A DNA stretch of 64,000 bases from Dysidea avara (taxonomy: Eukaryota > Porifera > Demospongiae > Dictyoceratida > Dysideidae): assembly GCF_963678975.1 (NCBI RefSeq), contig NC_089274.1, positions 30,815,053-30,879,052 of the forward strand, in the 5' to 3' direction. A model generated the notes under the pieces. It worked only from the letters and a program-made list of their open reading frames with translations, had not been told where the DNA came from and searched no databases. Position numbers and translations under genes: made by a program. Below are positions 37,720 through 49,844 of this stretch, piece by piece. The first letter of the stretch is position 1; each line of letters opens with the position of its first letter.

Positions 37720-38561
37720 TCATGACTAGCACAAGTAAAGTACCGGTGGAGGAGAGGATATATAGTTTGTGCAGTACATCAAAAGGTGCATACAACCACT
37801 TTATGGCTATAATTATATGATCGTTTTACAATCATATCGCTTCATACGTCCGAACAATTTCAAATCTAGCCAGGCTTGTAGTCAGTGTAGCTATACGGCC
37901 AGACCATATGACAATTATATGATATTTTTATTAATTAATTTAAAAATAATTTTCCTTTGTCTTCCCCAGCATATCATCTGCTATATAGTTATTAGCCAGT
38001 TGATTTATTTTTGTTTATTCATTTTTTTGTTTAAAAAAAAATTATCGATTTGACAGTTATGGTACAGCTACAAGCTAACAATACATGCAGTTGATATATA
38101 GATGGCTAGATTGTGGTGTAGATGAAATGTACAAGTCGTGCATGTTGTCTCAGTCGAAATTAAAGCAGGCAGGATACTTTTTTTTTTTTAGATGGAAGAC
38201 ATGCAAAACAATTAGACCAAGCCTCAAACAATGGAAGTGACCAGTGCTAATTATAACCATTGCTACCACATTGGCTTCTAAATTAAACAGCCAGACACAC
38301 ACAAAAAAAAACCACTCCTTTTTCTATTATGCAATCCATGTGGTACATAAATATAACTTCTATTGTTCAACCAACCATTGTACCATTTAACCAGTGTGGT
38401 TTTGTTTCATTTGGGATTACCATATGTGTGCATCGAACCACTGGACTGAACTATACTATGACCACCCTTCTATTTCCATTCTGCAATCCATGTGGTACAT
38501 ATATATTTTATTTAATTTCGATTGTTTAACAATTGCAGTGTGATTGTGCCATGTATCATGT

Positions 38562-38602
<41 letters not shown>

Positions 38603-39486
38603 CAAGTACGGCAAACATGTGGAGAGTGTGTGAAAAGGGGGGGGGGGGAATCATGACTAGCACAAGTAAAGTACCGGTGGAGGAGAGGATATATAGTTTG
38701 TGCAGTGCATCAAAAGGTGCATACAACCACTTTATGGCTATAATTATATGATTGTTTTACAATCATATCGCTTCATACGTCCAAACAATTTCAAATCTAG
38801 CCAGGCTTGTAGTCAGTGTAGCTATACAGCCAGACCATATGACAATTATATGATACTTTTATTAATTAATTTAAAAATAATTTTCCTTTGTCTTCCCCAG
38901 CATATCGTCTGCTATATAGTTATTAGCCAGTTGATTTATTTTTGTTTATTCATTTTTTTGTTTAAAAAAAAATTATCGATTTGACAGTTATGGTACAGCT
39001 ACAAGCTAACAATACATGCAGTTGATATATAGATGGCTAGATTGTGGTGTAGATGAAATGTACAAGTCGTGCATGTTGTCTCAGTCGAAATTAAAGCAGG
39101 CAGGATACTTTTTTTTTTAGATGGAAGACATGCAAAACAATTAGACCAAGCCTCAAACAATGGAAGTGACCAGTGCTAATTATAACCATTGCTACCACAT
39201 TGGCTTCTAAATTAAACAGCCAGACACACACACAAAAAAACCACTCCTTTTTCTATTATGCAATCCATGTGGTACATAAATATAACTTCTATTGTTCAAC
39301 CAACCATTGTACCATTTAACCAGTGTGGTTTTGTTTCATTTGGGATTACCATATGTGTGCATCGAACCACTGGACTGAACTATACTATGACCACCCTTCT
39401 ATTTCCATTCTGCAATCCATGTGGTACATATATATTTTATTTAATTTCGATTGTTTAACAATTGCAGTGTGATTGTGCCATGTATC

Positions 39487-39549
39487 ATGTGTGTGTGTGT
39501 GTGTGTGTGTGCGTGCGTGCGTGTGTGTGTATGTGTGTGTGTGTGTGTG

Positions 39550-39615
<66 letters not shown>
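39487..39615 (+). repeat. Expanded (TG)n microsatellite
   Basis: About 128 bp of TG with a few gcgtgcg, tatg and catg interruptions, much longer than in the other two units. It marks the break point of the third copy. Confidence 0.95.
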
Positions 39616-39616
<1 letters not shown>

Positions 39617-40005
39617 CATGATCATGTAGCTGCTAGACAAATAATAGGGGCACATGACACCTCACTAGCCAATATGACTATAACCCTGGGCATTGGGGAG
39701 GAGGCATTGGTAGTTTATGTAACATGACCCAGGCACTCAGTATTCCCAGAGTGCCTTTGCACTGATACTCTATAGCACCATGTAACTATAGATTCCCTGT
39801 AGACATAATTAAACATTACATTATATTTGTTTTATTCTTCTAGATGAATTAACAATATTACTTTATTTTTTTTATAGATAGCTAATTAACCATAAGATTA
39901 CAACCTGCTCATGGATTGCTTTACATTGTATCAAGAGAAAATTAAAGTGTAGCTGTACAGAAGGAGACCAAAGTGAGTAGTAGTGATTAGCATACGGGCT
40001 GTGTT
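39616..40005. other. No gene seen
   Basis: AT-rich unique sequence between the 929-bp repeats and the next MITE. Confidence 0.5.
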
Positions 40006-40008
40006 TTA

Positions 40009-40244
40009 CACTGCTTGAAGTATCTTAGTTTACTACAGTGGTATATCCCCAGTATATGGAACAGTTAATTGTTTGTTATTTTAGTAGTTTTTCAGTAAAC
40101 CTGCATCACTGATGTTTTACTGATAGTTTAAAACTTAGTAAAATAATTATGTTCCATATACTTAAGTTTACTGACACTTTACTATCAGTATAACTACAGT
40201 AAGGCATCTTAACAAATTGGTAAACTAAGAACCTTCAAGCAGTG
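40009..40244. mobile_element. TTA-flanked MITE (236 bp)
   Basis: Ends cactgcttgaag..ttagtttac and the reverse complement gtaaactaag..cttcaagcagtg are flanked by TTA at 40006-40008 and 40245-40247. Inner inverted similarity includes gtatatggaaca / tgttccatatac. The 3-bp TTA fits a Harbinger-type non-autonomous element. Confidence 0.7.
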
Positions 40245-40377
40245 TTATTTGCTTATGCTTGCTGTTGTTACAGGCTACTGGCCTAAAACACATGGATACA
40301 ATTAACTCACATGGATGCAATTAACTGTAGTTATAATTATATATAGCTAATGATGTTAAAAATATTACCATTTTTTT

Positions 40378-40430
40378 GTTGTGTGTGTATGTGTGTGTAT
40401 GTGTACATATGTGTGTGTACAGATGTATAC
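40378..40430 (+). repeat. Short (TG)n tract
   Basis: Imperfect tgtgtg with tatgtg and tacatatg variants. Confidence 0.85.
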
Positions 40431-40480
40431 AGTTTCACTGTAGCTACATAAGAAGCTAATTGAAGTGTATTTTTTGTTGC

Positions 40481-40715
40481 ACCTATAAATGTCAAGCCCC
40501 ACCCCCAGTAGGGTGGATATAGTGGGGATTTGATGAAGTGGAAAGTCAAATTCCCCTACCTAGCTGGGACGAATTATATAATTATTAGGTCAAATCCCAC
40601 ATATAGTCCCATGCACCATGTGACGAAGGGGATTTGACACAAAAAAGTACTTGTGCTGCCCAACCCCCACATATCCCGTACTGGTTTGGTGGGAGTGGGG
40701 TTGACATTGATAGGT
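40481..40715. mobile_element. Inverted-repeat MITE (about 235 bp)
   Basis: Ends acctataaatgtcaagcccc and ggggttgacattgataggt mirror each other. A second, inner mirrored pair (gtcaaattcccct / aggggatttgac) lies within. No clear target duplication was seen. Confidence 0.6.
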
Positions 40716-40922
40716 CAGTGCATGATTACGTGATTCAGTACTGATGTAGCAAGTATTGAAATGCTCAGTGCAGGCCTCCAGTAGCAATATAATTATACTA
40801 ACTGCAATTAGCTACTTAGCTCTATTGTTATGTGAAGATTAGATCTTATCTAGCTAGCTATCATTGCTTGTTAATTAATCTCAACTAGAGGGGATGCGCT
40901 AATTATAATGTACAGATAGTTA

Positions 40923-41270
40923 GGCCAATGAAACTTGATTACTAGTTTCTCGCTCAGATTTTTGAAATTTTGATGCGGGCGGGCGGTTTTTATTCATTAT
41001 TCATTATTGCCTACTCAGGGTGTGCTGAGATCAGAAACCTTCATATTGTCACTAAAGTGTTGTAAAATTGCATGGATAACACTTCTCATTTGAATAAAAA
41101 GAATATTAGTACTCCTGGCATGCCTATAATAAAGTGACTTCTTTATTAGAGTAAAAGTGACTGCTCTATTAGAGTATTTCGATCTAAATTGCCAATAATG
41201 AAATTCCATGCGGGTGCTAGTGAAGGGATGTGGGCGGTGACGCGAAGCTGCTAATCAAGTTTCATTGGCC
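40923..41270. mobile_element. Harbinger-like MITE, copy outside the array
   Basis: Same family as the copies at 11097, 17738, 56948 and 60365 (ggccaatgaaacttgatta ... ttcattggcc; TTA at 40920-40922 and 41271-41273), but with a different middle. This independent insertion confirms the element's ends. It lies only about 130 bp upstream of the integrase start codon. Confidence 0.75.
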
Positions 41271-41397
41271 TTAGTTAGCCTCAGGGCCAGCCGCTTACAC
41301 TCATTGTATAGACGCGAGAGGCGCAGTTCAACAATAGCTAATTGGTTGGCACCATGCAAATAAGTAGCTACAGGTATATAGCCTCGAATATATAGCC

Positions 41398-43851
41398 ATG
41401 GCTGGGATACGCTTGCTGGATGAGTTGGAAGAGTTCATAAGGGAGAAAATAGAGAAGGAGCGATGGACCCACAAACGTATGAGTCTTCACCTGCAATACA
41501 AATATCCTAGCAGGAAAGGACTGAGTGTTCGCTCATTGGAGAGGTTTGTATACATATAGCTAGCTAAGTAGCTTGGTACATGAACCTACTGTATATAGCT
41601 ACAAACAGCTGCAAGCCCGTTGCAGAGTCAGAACTGTATTATATATATAGTTACTTACAGTTGCAAAAAGAGCTCACTAGTGCTGCATACGTAGGTAATA
41701 GCTATGGGTATATAACTATAGATAATATAACTAGCTATATAAAGGGTCCGTGCATTCAGTTTTCAACAATAATTAATTGCATCATGTTTGATTGAGACGG
41801 GCTAACAAGCTAGATTACCGCGTAAGTAGCTAGTAATTTTTTTTTACCTACTTGTCCACATGTGTTTGTGTAGCTTGTATGTATACATGCATACATGCTC
41901 TACAGTGAATATCACCAGTCTAGCCCCACATTGAAGCGCAAACATTAGGTACTATATTGTATACCAGACCAGACGATCACCATTATTATGATCATGAATA
42001 GTCTAACTAATACATGCACTGATTCCAATTATTACTGGCTAAGTAATTTAAGACTGAGAATCATATATGTGTAGTAATTCACTACCAGTTTATTTAATAG
42101 TATAGCTACATTGCTATATAATGCATGGCAAAATTTTAGAGACCCAAATGTAGGCTTCATTCAATGTACACTGTAGCTATATATAGGGTTTGCATATATG
42201 TTTATGAATAATCAGCATACAAAAGTAATATAGTCCTTAGATTGGTTCATCCTATATATAGGTTCTGCCGTGAAAGGAACATTCACAAAACAAGCCGGCT
42301 GACAAAACCTGAGTTAGATGAGGTCGTAGCCGCTGCTGTCAGTGAGGTACAACATGATATAACCATTTATTTAAAACCATACTATGTGTTATATACATAT
42401 AGGTGGGTCCTGTGTATGGACGCAGAACATTTACAGGGGTATTGGCATCAAGGGGAATCAGAACAGGAGAAAAGAGAGTTGGCGAATCATTGAGATATGT
42501 CTCACCTGTGTACTGCCGTGCCCGTACAAACTCCACTGCCAGGATGACAAATCCTACAACATACAGGGCAGATTATTTTGGTCACAAACTACACATCGAC
42601 CAAAATGAAAAAAATGTTATGTTTGGTGTGACCCACATATGTGCAGTGGATGGCTTTAGCCGGAAAATTGTGGCATTTAGCACTATGCCTATTAAAAACA
42701 ACAGTGTGATTTATGATACAGTGTACAGGTACTTCATTACTTGTAGCAACTACACTAGCACTGCATTACTACCCACACATTCATCCATAACGTTAACAGT
42801 GATTATTAAAATTCTATGAAGTATTGTTAGAATCACATTTCTTTTAATTATTAGCATTTGAATTGTTTAGGCAAACCATATGCCAGTATGGTATGTGGGA
42901 TCAGATCAGGGTTGACCATGGAAGGGAGTGGTATCTTATGTTGTACATCCAAGAACACCTGGCAGGATATAGACGAAACCCTTCTGGACCACCTCACCTG
43001 CAGACATCCTCTACTCAAGTGAGATTGTATTTGTCACATTATCATGATGTAACAAGAATAACCTATAGTGGACTACTGATGTTTAGCAGCAGCTATTGTA
43101 GTTGGATAAGCAGGGTAAACCCCCAAATTAAAAAAAAACAACAATATATTAATGCTGACTAGATGACATTCTAAAACAATGATATAAGAGTGGGACACAC
43201 ATACAATAACTGTTGTTTCATTTCATGTGATGTTCATTCTGATTTGCTTTGGTGTCTTGTAATAGAATCATGTGATCGAAAGGATATGGGTAGAGGTCAA
43301 CGGAAGGGTCAACTACCCCATAAAGGCCGCTCTAATAGAAATGCAAGAAAATGGCGATTTCAACCTGGAAGACGATCACATTAAACATTGCGTCTCCTGG
43401 TACACTTTACACGTCAGCCAAGTTGGGACTACAATGTTTGTGACAGCCTGGAACGAGCATCGCATATCAGGTATATTTCACTATAGATAGCCAGCTACTT
43501 TATGAAATTTTTATCACCGTTACTTTAGGTACAAACAAAGGCATCCCGAATGTGATGATGGCACGAAATAATCAGACCAAGCAAATTGATAACACTCTGG
43601 TTCCAACAGCAGATGAAGCTGTTAGAATGTACGAAGAAAACGGAGGACATATAACTATATTCAATGAGTTTGGACAAGACCCTTTAAGAGGAAGACAAGA
43701 GTTAATAACCATTAGAAAGGAACGATTTGCTGAGCAATGGCCAAGCTTTGGCAATATTTTTCATTCACTTGTAAATGGTGACAATACAATGTTCCATGAT
43801 GGACTGCTATGTTTTATTAATATAAGCATGCAACTAACAGCACAGCTGTGA
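41398..43851 (+). CDS. DDE integrase/transposase, 6 exons, 410 aa
   Basis: Exons 41398-41543, 42262-42346, 42403-42728, 42871-43018, 43266-43470 and 43529-43851 join in phase, all with GT-AG introns. The start has a good context (gccATGG). Residues 1-77 look like a helical DNA-binding region (LLDELEEFIREKIEKERW, LSVRSLERFCRERNIHKTSR). Residues 82-115 (YGRRTF..LASRGIRTGEKRVGESLRYVSP) resemble the helix-turn-helix before the catalytic domain of IS3-type transposases. The integrase core follows: D143 (HKLHIDQNEK), D201 (IRVDHGRE) and E240 (HVIERIWVEVN), spacing DD38E, with WNEHRISG near residue 300. This fold cuts and joins DNA ends, so it is the likely transposase of the surrounding element. 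Integrase-core proteins of this type are common in fish and invertebrate genomes. A possible AATAAA is at 44116. Confidence 0.82.
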
Positions 43852-45535
43852 GAGAGTTTTACATGCAATTGTATTTTATTGTTAATTTTATTTACTTCAT
43901 TTCTATTTATCTGTTGCTAAGATATATCATGTTATGGTTATTGACACTTGTATTTTGCATGTTTGATGCTTGCATAAATGGTTCCATCTCTGTATAGTAG
44001 GCTAGTTATCAGTTTTTTTTTGCATAAAAAAAACACTTGAAGTGATATACCAATATTCTGTTGTAGGGATTAAACCTCAAAATAATGTTGGTGAAGAGCA
44101 TAACAAAGTTTCCACAATAAATCCTATTACTTCTGGGTTCCCAACTATACAACATTATGGTGTATAATTTCATTTATATAATGAGAAGTTACTGTACAAG
44201 ACTTAGAATTGAGCATAAAAGTACAAATTTAATTTAATTATCGCTTAAACTGTTCTTATAAATGGGAGGGATGTTTATGATACAGTATTGCCGCTTGATT
44301 TGGTAACTGGCTATTCCACGTAAGAATGGTTGAAAGAGAGAATCAATATTAATATTTGTATCAGTCTATAGCCTGGTAGCTGGCTAAATGAATCTGCATG
44401 AATGGCGTCGAGAGATGTTATTATGGTTTAATGGTAAATTGTGCTGACTATATGCAAGTATATGGATGATTCTGTACAACATTATCAGTTTCATCTTATC
44501 TCTTCTTCAATATAAAATGGGCCAAATGCAATCTAGCTGTTGTAAGATGCTTGTAACACACTCGTATATCTAGTAGCAGTTAACAGTAAACCTAGCTGAT
44601 CTTCTCTGGATATTATTTAGATAGTCTGGTGACCAGACAGTGCTGGTGTACTCTAAAGTCTGTTGTGGGAGTGGGTGGAGGGTGTGTACTGATTTTAAGC
44701 AATATGAGATGAGCTATTGTCACAGTTACATTTAAATGTGTTGTGAATTGATTGACGGTTGATAGCTAACTGCTAAAGCATAACCCCTGCTGTGAACTCA
44801 CCAACATTGACAAAATAACAAATTGTATATACAGTGTAGAACGCGACAAAATAAATATTGTATTGGAATGATTTTATTGGAGTGGTTGGGGGCATATTAA
44901 ATAAAGGTATAGGCACATATATATGGGATATTTTGTTATAGTGTGTGCCCCCCTTTTTTTATTACATGAACATCAGACCATCCATCTGTGCATGTCTGTC
45001 ACTCTGTTATGTAATGTGTTTATCTTCACTATTAAGGGGGAGGCTATAGCTAGTGATTTGAAATGACAAATCCTTGGATATCAAACTCTAGTTTAGATCT
45101 AGAAGAGCTAAAGTGAAAACTACCTTCGTGAATGTGAGAATATGTATTTACGCATAATATTGCCTATACACTATAGGGAATATTGTTGCTAATGGGGTAT
45201 GCAAAACTTGTCCAACATTAACGTACAGTAGTATGTTAAAGCAGCATGCCATGACTATACATGGATTTTAAAGAACAGTATACACAGGTATATAATTAAT
45301 TTTTTTTTGGAAAGTTTGGGGTTTTAACAGCTTGACCACAAACCACACCAACATAACATACATAAAGTGGAATGCAGAGGGTAATGATGATACACTCAAT
45401 AACACATGCAGCTAATGGATTTGCCAGTAAAGTGTGGGAATTAATTCAGCTAGGGTGACACGAGTGATGTGATTCATAATCTGATCAAAAGCCTCCATGC
45501 AATTCCTCACTGCATGCAGTCTGCAGTTACAAGGA
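43852..45535. other. 3' flank of integrase gene; no further gene seen
   Basis: AT-rich, with AATAAA at 44116-44121 as a possible polyadenylation signal and a mirrored tttttttt-gcat-aaaaaaaa near 44013-44033. No domain-bearing frame and no strong repeat. Confidence 0.5.
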
Positions 45536-46966
45536 CGTATTAAGACACTTGGTACTTGGTAGCTGCCCGCTGTACAGTGCACTGCTATAGCAGAGTTCTA
45601 TGATTCCTCCTGAAGCAGTGACAAATTGGTAGCTCCACAAAAGTTGCGATGTCTACTCTTCCTCCACAAACTGCGACCACAAGGACGTATTAAGACACAC
45701 TCACACACACACACACACACATGCACATACTGATTGTTACCGAACGAATGTCACAGACATTAACATCTAGTGATAATTGTATTAAAAGTGGCATCATCTG
45801 TAAGAATGTTGTATTAGAGAGTATATACCTGTATTTACCTTAATGGAGTATACGTATATGTGGAGTACCAAACTAACGTATGTATATAACGTATAGTGAA
45901 CATAACGTATAGTGAACATAACGTATAGTGAAATACTATAATTGTGATGGTGACAACCCACAGCCTTAATAGTAATGCCTGCAGGAGTGATCTTAATTGA
46001 AACTGTACGTGTGCTTTATAATGACATGAATATGGTTATGCAGGGCTGTGTGATTAATACATACATATGTACAATACAATAGTGATATTGACGTTATTCA
46101 CACCTTTAAAAACTTTAGATAAATATTGACCCCCTGTACATGTGATTTAATAAATTTGACGTCCGCCATATATGGGGTTTTAAAGAGGGAATCATGAACT
46201 GCCAACATCCAACTGCAAGGTGTACATGCATAATTCAAAGACGATTGCTGGTCCAATATCACAACAATGTCATTTTATTAAGTTCTGTGATTACAAGTGT
46301 ATGAACGACATTACCCTGCTTGCAGCATCATGTAAGAACGACACAGAGCATATCAATGAATCATGTGAAAGTACATACAATATGAATACGTTTACAAATG
46401 TGTGTGCATCTATGATTTTCATTGTTCATGTTCTAATTACAGAGTTCCTACAACTAGTATTGCAAATGTTGAGTGTAGTTTGGTTACATTGTGCATACTA
46501 TTACATGGAGCTTGTAAAGTTTAACACGGTTTGTATATACATGGTGGGCCGGAAAAAAAATTACATAAAAGTGCTGATATCTACATTCTTGTAAACATTA
46601 AATGGCATTCTAAATTATCACCTGTTGTTAGAACTATTTAGGAATCAATGCTTCTTATCAAACTGCATGCATGGTTCCATTCATACTTAAACAACACACC
46701 CCAGTGTGTTTCTATGGACTATACGCGTCTGCCTTTAATTCTGGTGTACTATATATATGGAAGCATATAATGGACGGTAATGATTTACCATCTGTCATTA
46801 CCTTACAATTGCATCTAATTGCAGAAGATACAGAGTACTTCAGACAAATTAATTCTCTGGGTGCATGGTGTGGAGATTTGGTTGGTCTTTTTACACCCCT
46901 TCTGAGATATTTGTCCCTTTTCACTTAAAGTGATTTAGCTCTAAGATTTTCACTTAGGCGCCTGGG

Positions 46967-47153
46967 CTATGGGTAAATACTTCGTACAGGCTCTACCTTC
47001 TGTGTACTCCCTCCAGAAAACAAAATTTGTTTGTTAGTATACTTTACATTGGCCAGCACTGAAGGTCTGACTGCAAAATATTCTACATCCTTAGCTACAT
47101 AACGTAACCTAAACTGTACTTGGGACACTGAACTACTTTTAGACCGAAAATAA
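46967..47153 (-). CDS. Candidate terminal exon, copy 1
   Basis: On the minus strand, a strong acceptor (tgttttcccag) precedes 62 codons beginning YFRSKSSSVSQVQFRLRYVA, containing FAVRPSVLANVKYTNKQILF, and ending RSIYP-stop. Composition is more protein-like than the surrounding frames, and a similar segment occurs at 26367-26519. I could not find the preceding exon and do not recognise the family. Confidence 0.35.
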
Positions 47154-48691
47154 CTGGGAAAACAATGGACGATTGGTATTATAAAAATAACAATAGAACA
47201 CTGTGCACTTGGGGCCCACTACTCAGGGGATTAGGTTATAAAAAAAGACACTTGGTACTCGTATTAAGACACTTGGTACTTGGTAGCTGTCCGCTGTACA
47301 GTGCACTGCTATAGCAGAGTTCTATGATTCCTCCTGAAGCAGTGACAAATTGGTAGCTCCACAAAAGTTGCGATGTCTACTCTTCCTCCACAAACTGCGA
47401 CCACAAGGACGTATTAAGACACACTCACACACACACACACACACACATGCACATACTGATTGTTACCGAACGAATGTCACAGAAATTAACATCTAGTGAT
47501 AATTGTATTAAAAGTGGCATCATCTGTAAGAATGTTGTATTAGAGAGTATATACCTGTATTTACCTTAATGGAGTATACGTATATGTGGAGTACCAAACT
47601 AACGTATGTATATAACGTATAGTGAACATAACGTATAGTGAACATAACGTATAGTGAAATACTATAATTGTGATGGTGACAACCCACAGCCTTAATAGTA
47701 ATGCCTGCAGGAGTGATCTTAATTGAAACTGTACGTGTGCTTTATAATGACATGAATATGGTTATGCAGGGCTGTGTGATTAATACATACATATGTACAA
47801 TACAATAGTGATATTGACGTTATTCACACCTTTAAAAACTTTAGATAAATATTGACCCCCTGTACATGTGATTTAATAAATTTGACGTCCGCCATATATG
47901 GGGTTTTAAGGAGGGAATCATGAACTGCCAACATCCAACTGCAAGGTGTACATGCATAATTCAAAGACGATTGCTGGTCCAATATCACAACAATGTCATT
48001 TTATTAAGTTCTGTGATTACAAGTGTATGAACGACATTACCCTGCTTGCAGCATCATGTAAGAACGACACAGAGCATATCAATGAATCATGTGAAAGTAC
48101 ATACAATATGAATACGTTTACAAATGTGTGTGCATCTATGATTTTCATTGTTCATGTTCTAATTACAGAGTTCCTACAACTAGTATTGCAAATGTTGAGT
48201 GTAGTTTGGTTACATTGTGCATACTATTACATGGAGCTTGTAAAGTTTAACACGGTTTGTATATACATGGTGGGCCGGAAAAAAATTACATAAAAGTGCT
48301 GATATCTACATTCTTGTAAACATTAAATGGCATTCTAAATTATCACCTGTTGTTAGAACTATTTAGGAATCAATGCTTCTTATCAAACTGCATGCATGGT
48401 TCCATTCATACTTAAACAACACACCCCAGTGTGTTTCTATGGACTATACGCGTCTGCCTTTAATTCTGGTGTACTATATATATGGAAGCATATAATGGAC
48501 GGTAATGATTTACCATCTGTCATTACCTTACAATTGCATCTAATTGCAGAAGATACAGAGTACTTCAGACAAATTAATTCTCTGGGTGCATGGTGTGGAG
48601 ATTTGGTTGGTTTTTTTACACCCCTTCTGAGATATTTGTCCCTTTTCACTTAAAGTGATTTAGCTCTAAGATTTTCACTTAGGCGCCTGGG

Positions 48692-48879
48692 CTATGGGTA
48701 AATACTTCGTACAGGCTCAACCTTCTGTGTACTCCCTCCAGAAAACAAAATTTGTTTGTTAGTATACTTTACATTGGCCAGCACTGAAGGTCTGACTGCA
48801 AAATATTCTACATCCTTAGCTACATAACGTAACCTAAACTGTACTTGGGACACTGAACTACTTTTAGACCGAAAATAAC
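48692..48879 (-). CDS. Candidate terminal exon, copy 2
   Basis: Duplicate of 46967-47153, with the same acceptor and stop. One base differs in the region I compared (gctcaacc versus gctctacc). An upstream exon would have to lie right of 48900, where I see none. Confidence 0.33.
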
Positions 48880-48972
48880 TGGGAAAACAATGGACGATTG
48901 GTATTATAAAAATAACAATAGAACACTGTGCACTTGGGACCCACTACTCAGGGGATTAGGTTATAAAAAAAG

Positions 48973-49844
48973 AATAATTATAGAAATGCATTTAATCTTT
49001 GCATCTTTATTAGAATTTAGTAGGCCTAACAGGCTTCGAATCCATATCTCATCATCTCAAAAGTAGCCGTGACCCATACTTATACAGAACTTTTTAAACT
49101 TTCTTTATATAGCTATATGGTGAGTGTTCTATTAGGATACTATGCATGCTTGACTGTTGCAATTGGGTAAATAGGGTGACTGATTGTCAGTGTATTTCAA
49201 GTGGACCTTACACAACTGATCTGTACATCATTACATGGAGTGGGGTTTCTCTGTGTCTCTTTATTCTTACCAGTCACCAATGCCAAGGAGATGAGGTCAA
49301 CTTGTGATTGTGCTGCGTAAGCATTAATTGATTATCAAAAGATGTGGTCATCTTGCTCCTAGCTGGTTGATACAAGATTCACAAGTTCTGAGGCATACTG
49401 CGTGTGCATACATAATGTAGTGGCAATCTTAATATTGAACACAGTAAGGCTTTGTTACCGAAGCTAAATATTCAGCATTATAAATATATATATATGCAGG
49501 GCTGGAAGGTATATCCCACAGGCAGAATACGGTGACCATATACTGTGTTGTTTAAATTCTAGCCTTGTTGTGATCATATAGAGGCTTGTAGATAAAAATT
49601 TTGTAAGATGCTTCTATGGTGTAGTTTTAAGGGGATGTCCATTTGGAAGGGGGGTGGTGGGGTGTTACTTTAGGGAGTCACTACTATACAGTACACTGAG
49701 ACCTCATTTAGTGACCACTTCTGCAATTAGATCATGCAAGTTATAGTTAAATCATTAAACTCAGTGACTGGTCATTTACGAATATACCGACTGTTCTATT
49801 AGGGTAGTTCGATCTTTAGCAAGGGCTACCTGTATAATATAGAT
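48973..49844. other. No gene seen, fragment of MITE-like sequence
   Basis: Mostly unique AT-rich sequence. Near 49790-49815, 'ctgttctattagggtagttcgatct' in part resembles the 'ctctattagagtatttcgatct' motif inside the Harbinger-like MITEs and may be a remnant. Confidence 0.4.

Larger units (their letters stand above)
37261..39615 (+). repeat. About 929-bp tandem repeat, 2.5 copies
   Basis: Copies begin tagatggaagaca at 37261, 38189 and 39118. The third is cut short in a long (TG)n run. Each unit holds two related segments with gcaatccatgtggtacata about 180 bp apart, a 66-codon frame identical in all copies (MQSMWYINITSIVQ...), a TG run and, in the first two, a G-run. Copies 2 and 3 are more alike than copy 1. 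The frame has no recognisable domain. Confidence 0.92.
45536..48972 (+). repeat. 1.72-kb tandem duplication
   Basis: Copy 1 spans 45536-47259 and copy 2 spans 47260-48972, offset 1724-1726. Differences are few: TG/CA run length near 45701, an A-run indel near 46555/48281, and c/t at 46890/48615. Each copy holds a 115-124-codon frame (46220-46594; 47946-48293, the A-run indel changing its end), an 85-codon frame (46671-46928; 48396-48653, one L/F change) and the minus-strand exon candidate. None has a recognised domain. A 16-bp repeat (acgtatagtgaacata, three times) lies near 45888-45932 in copy 1. Confidence 0.92.
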
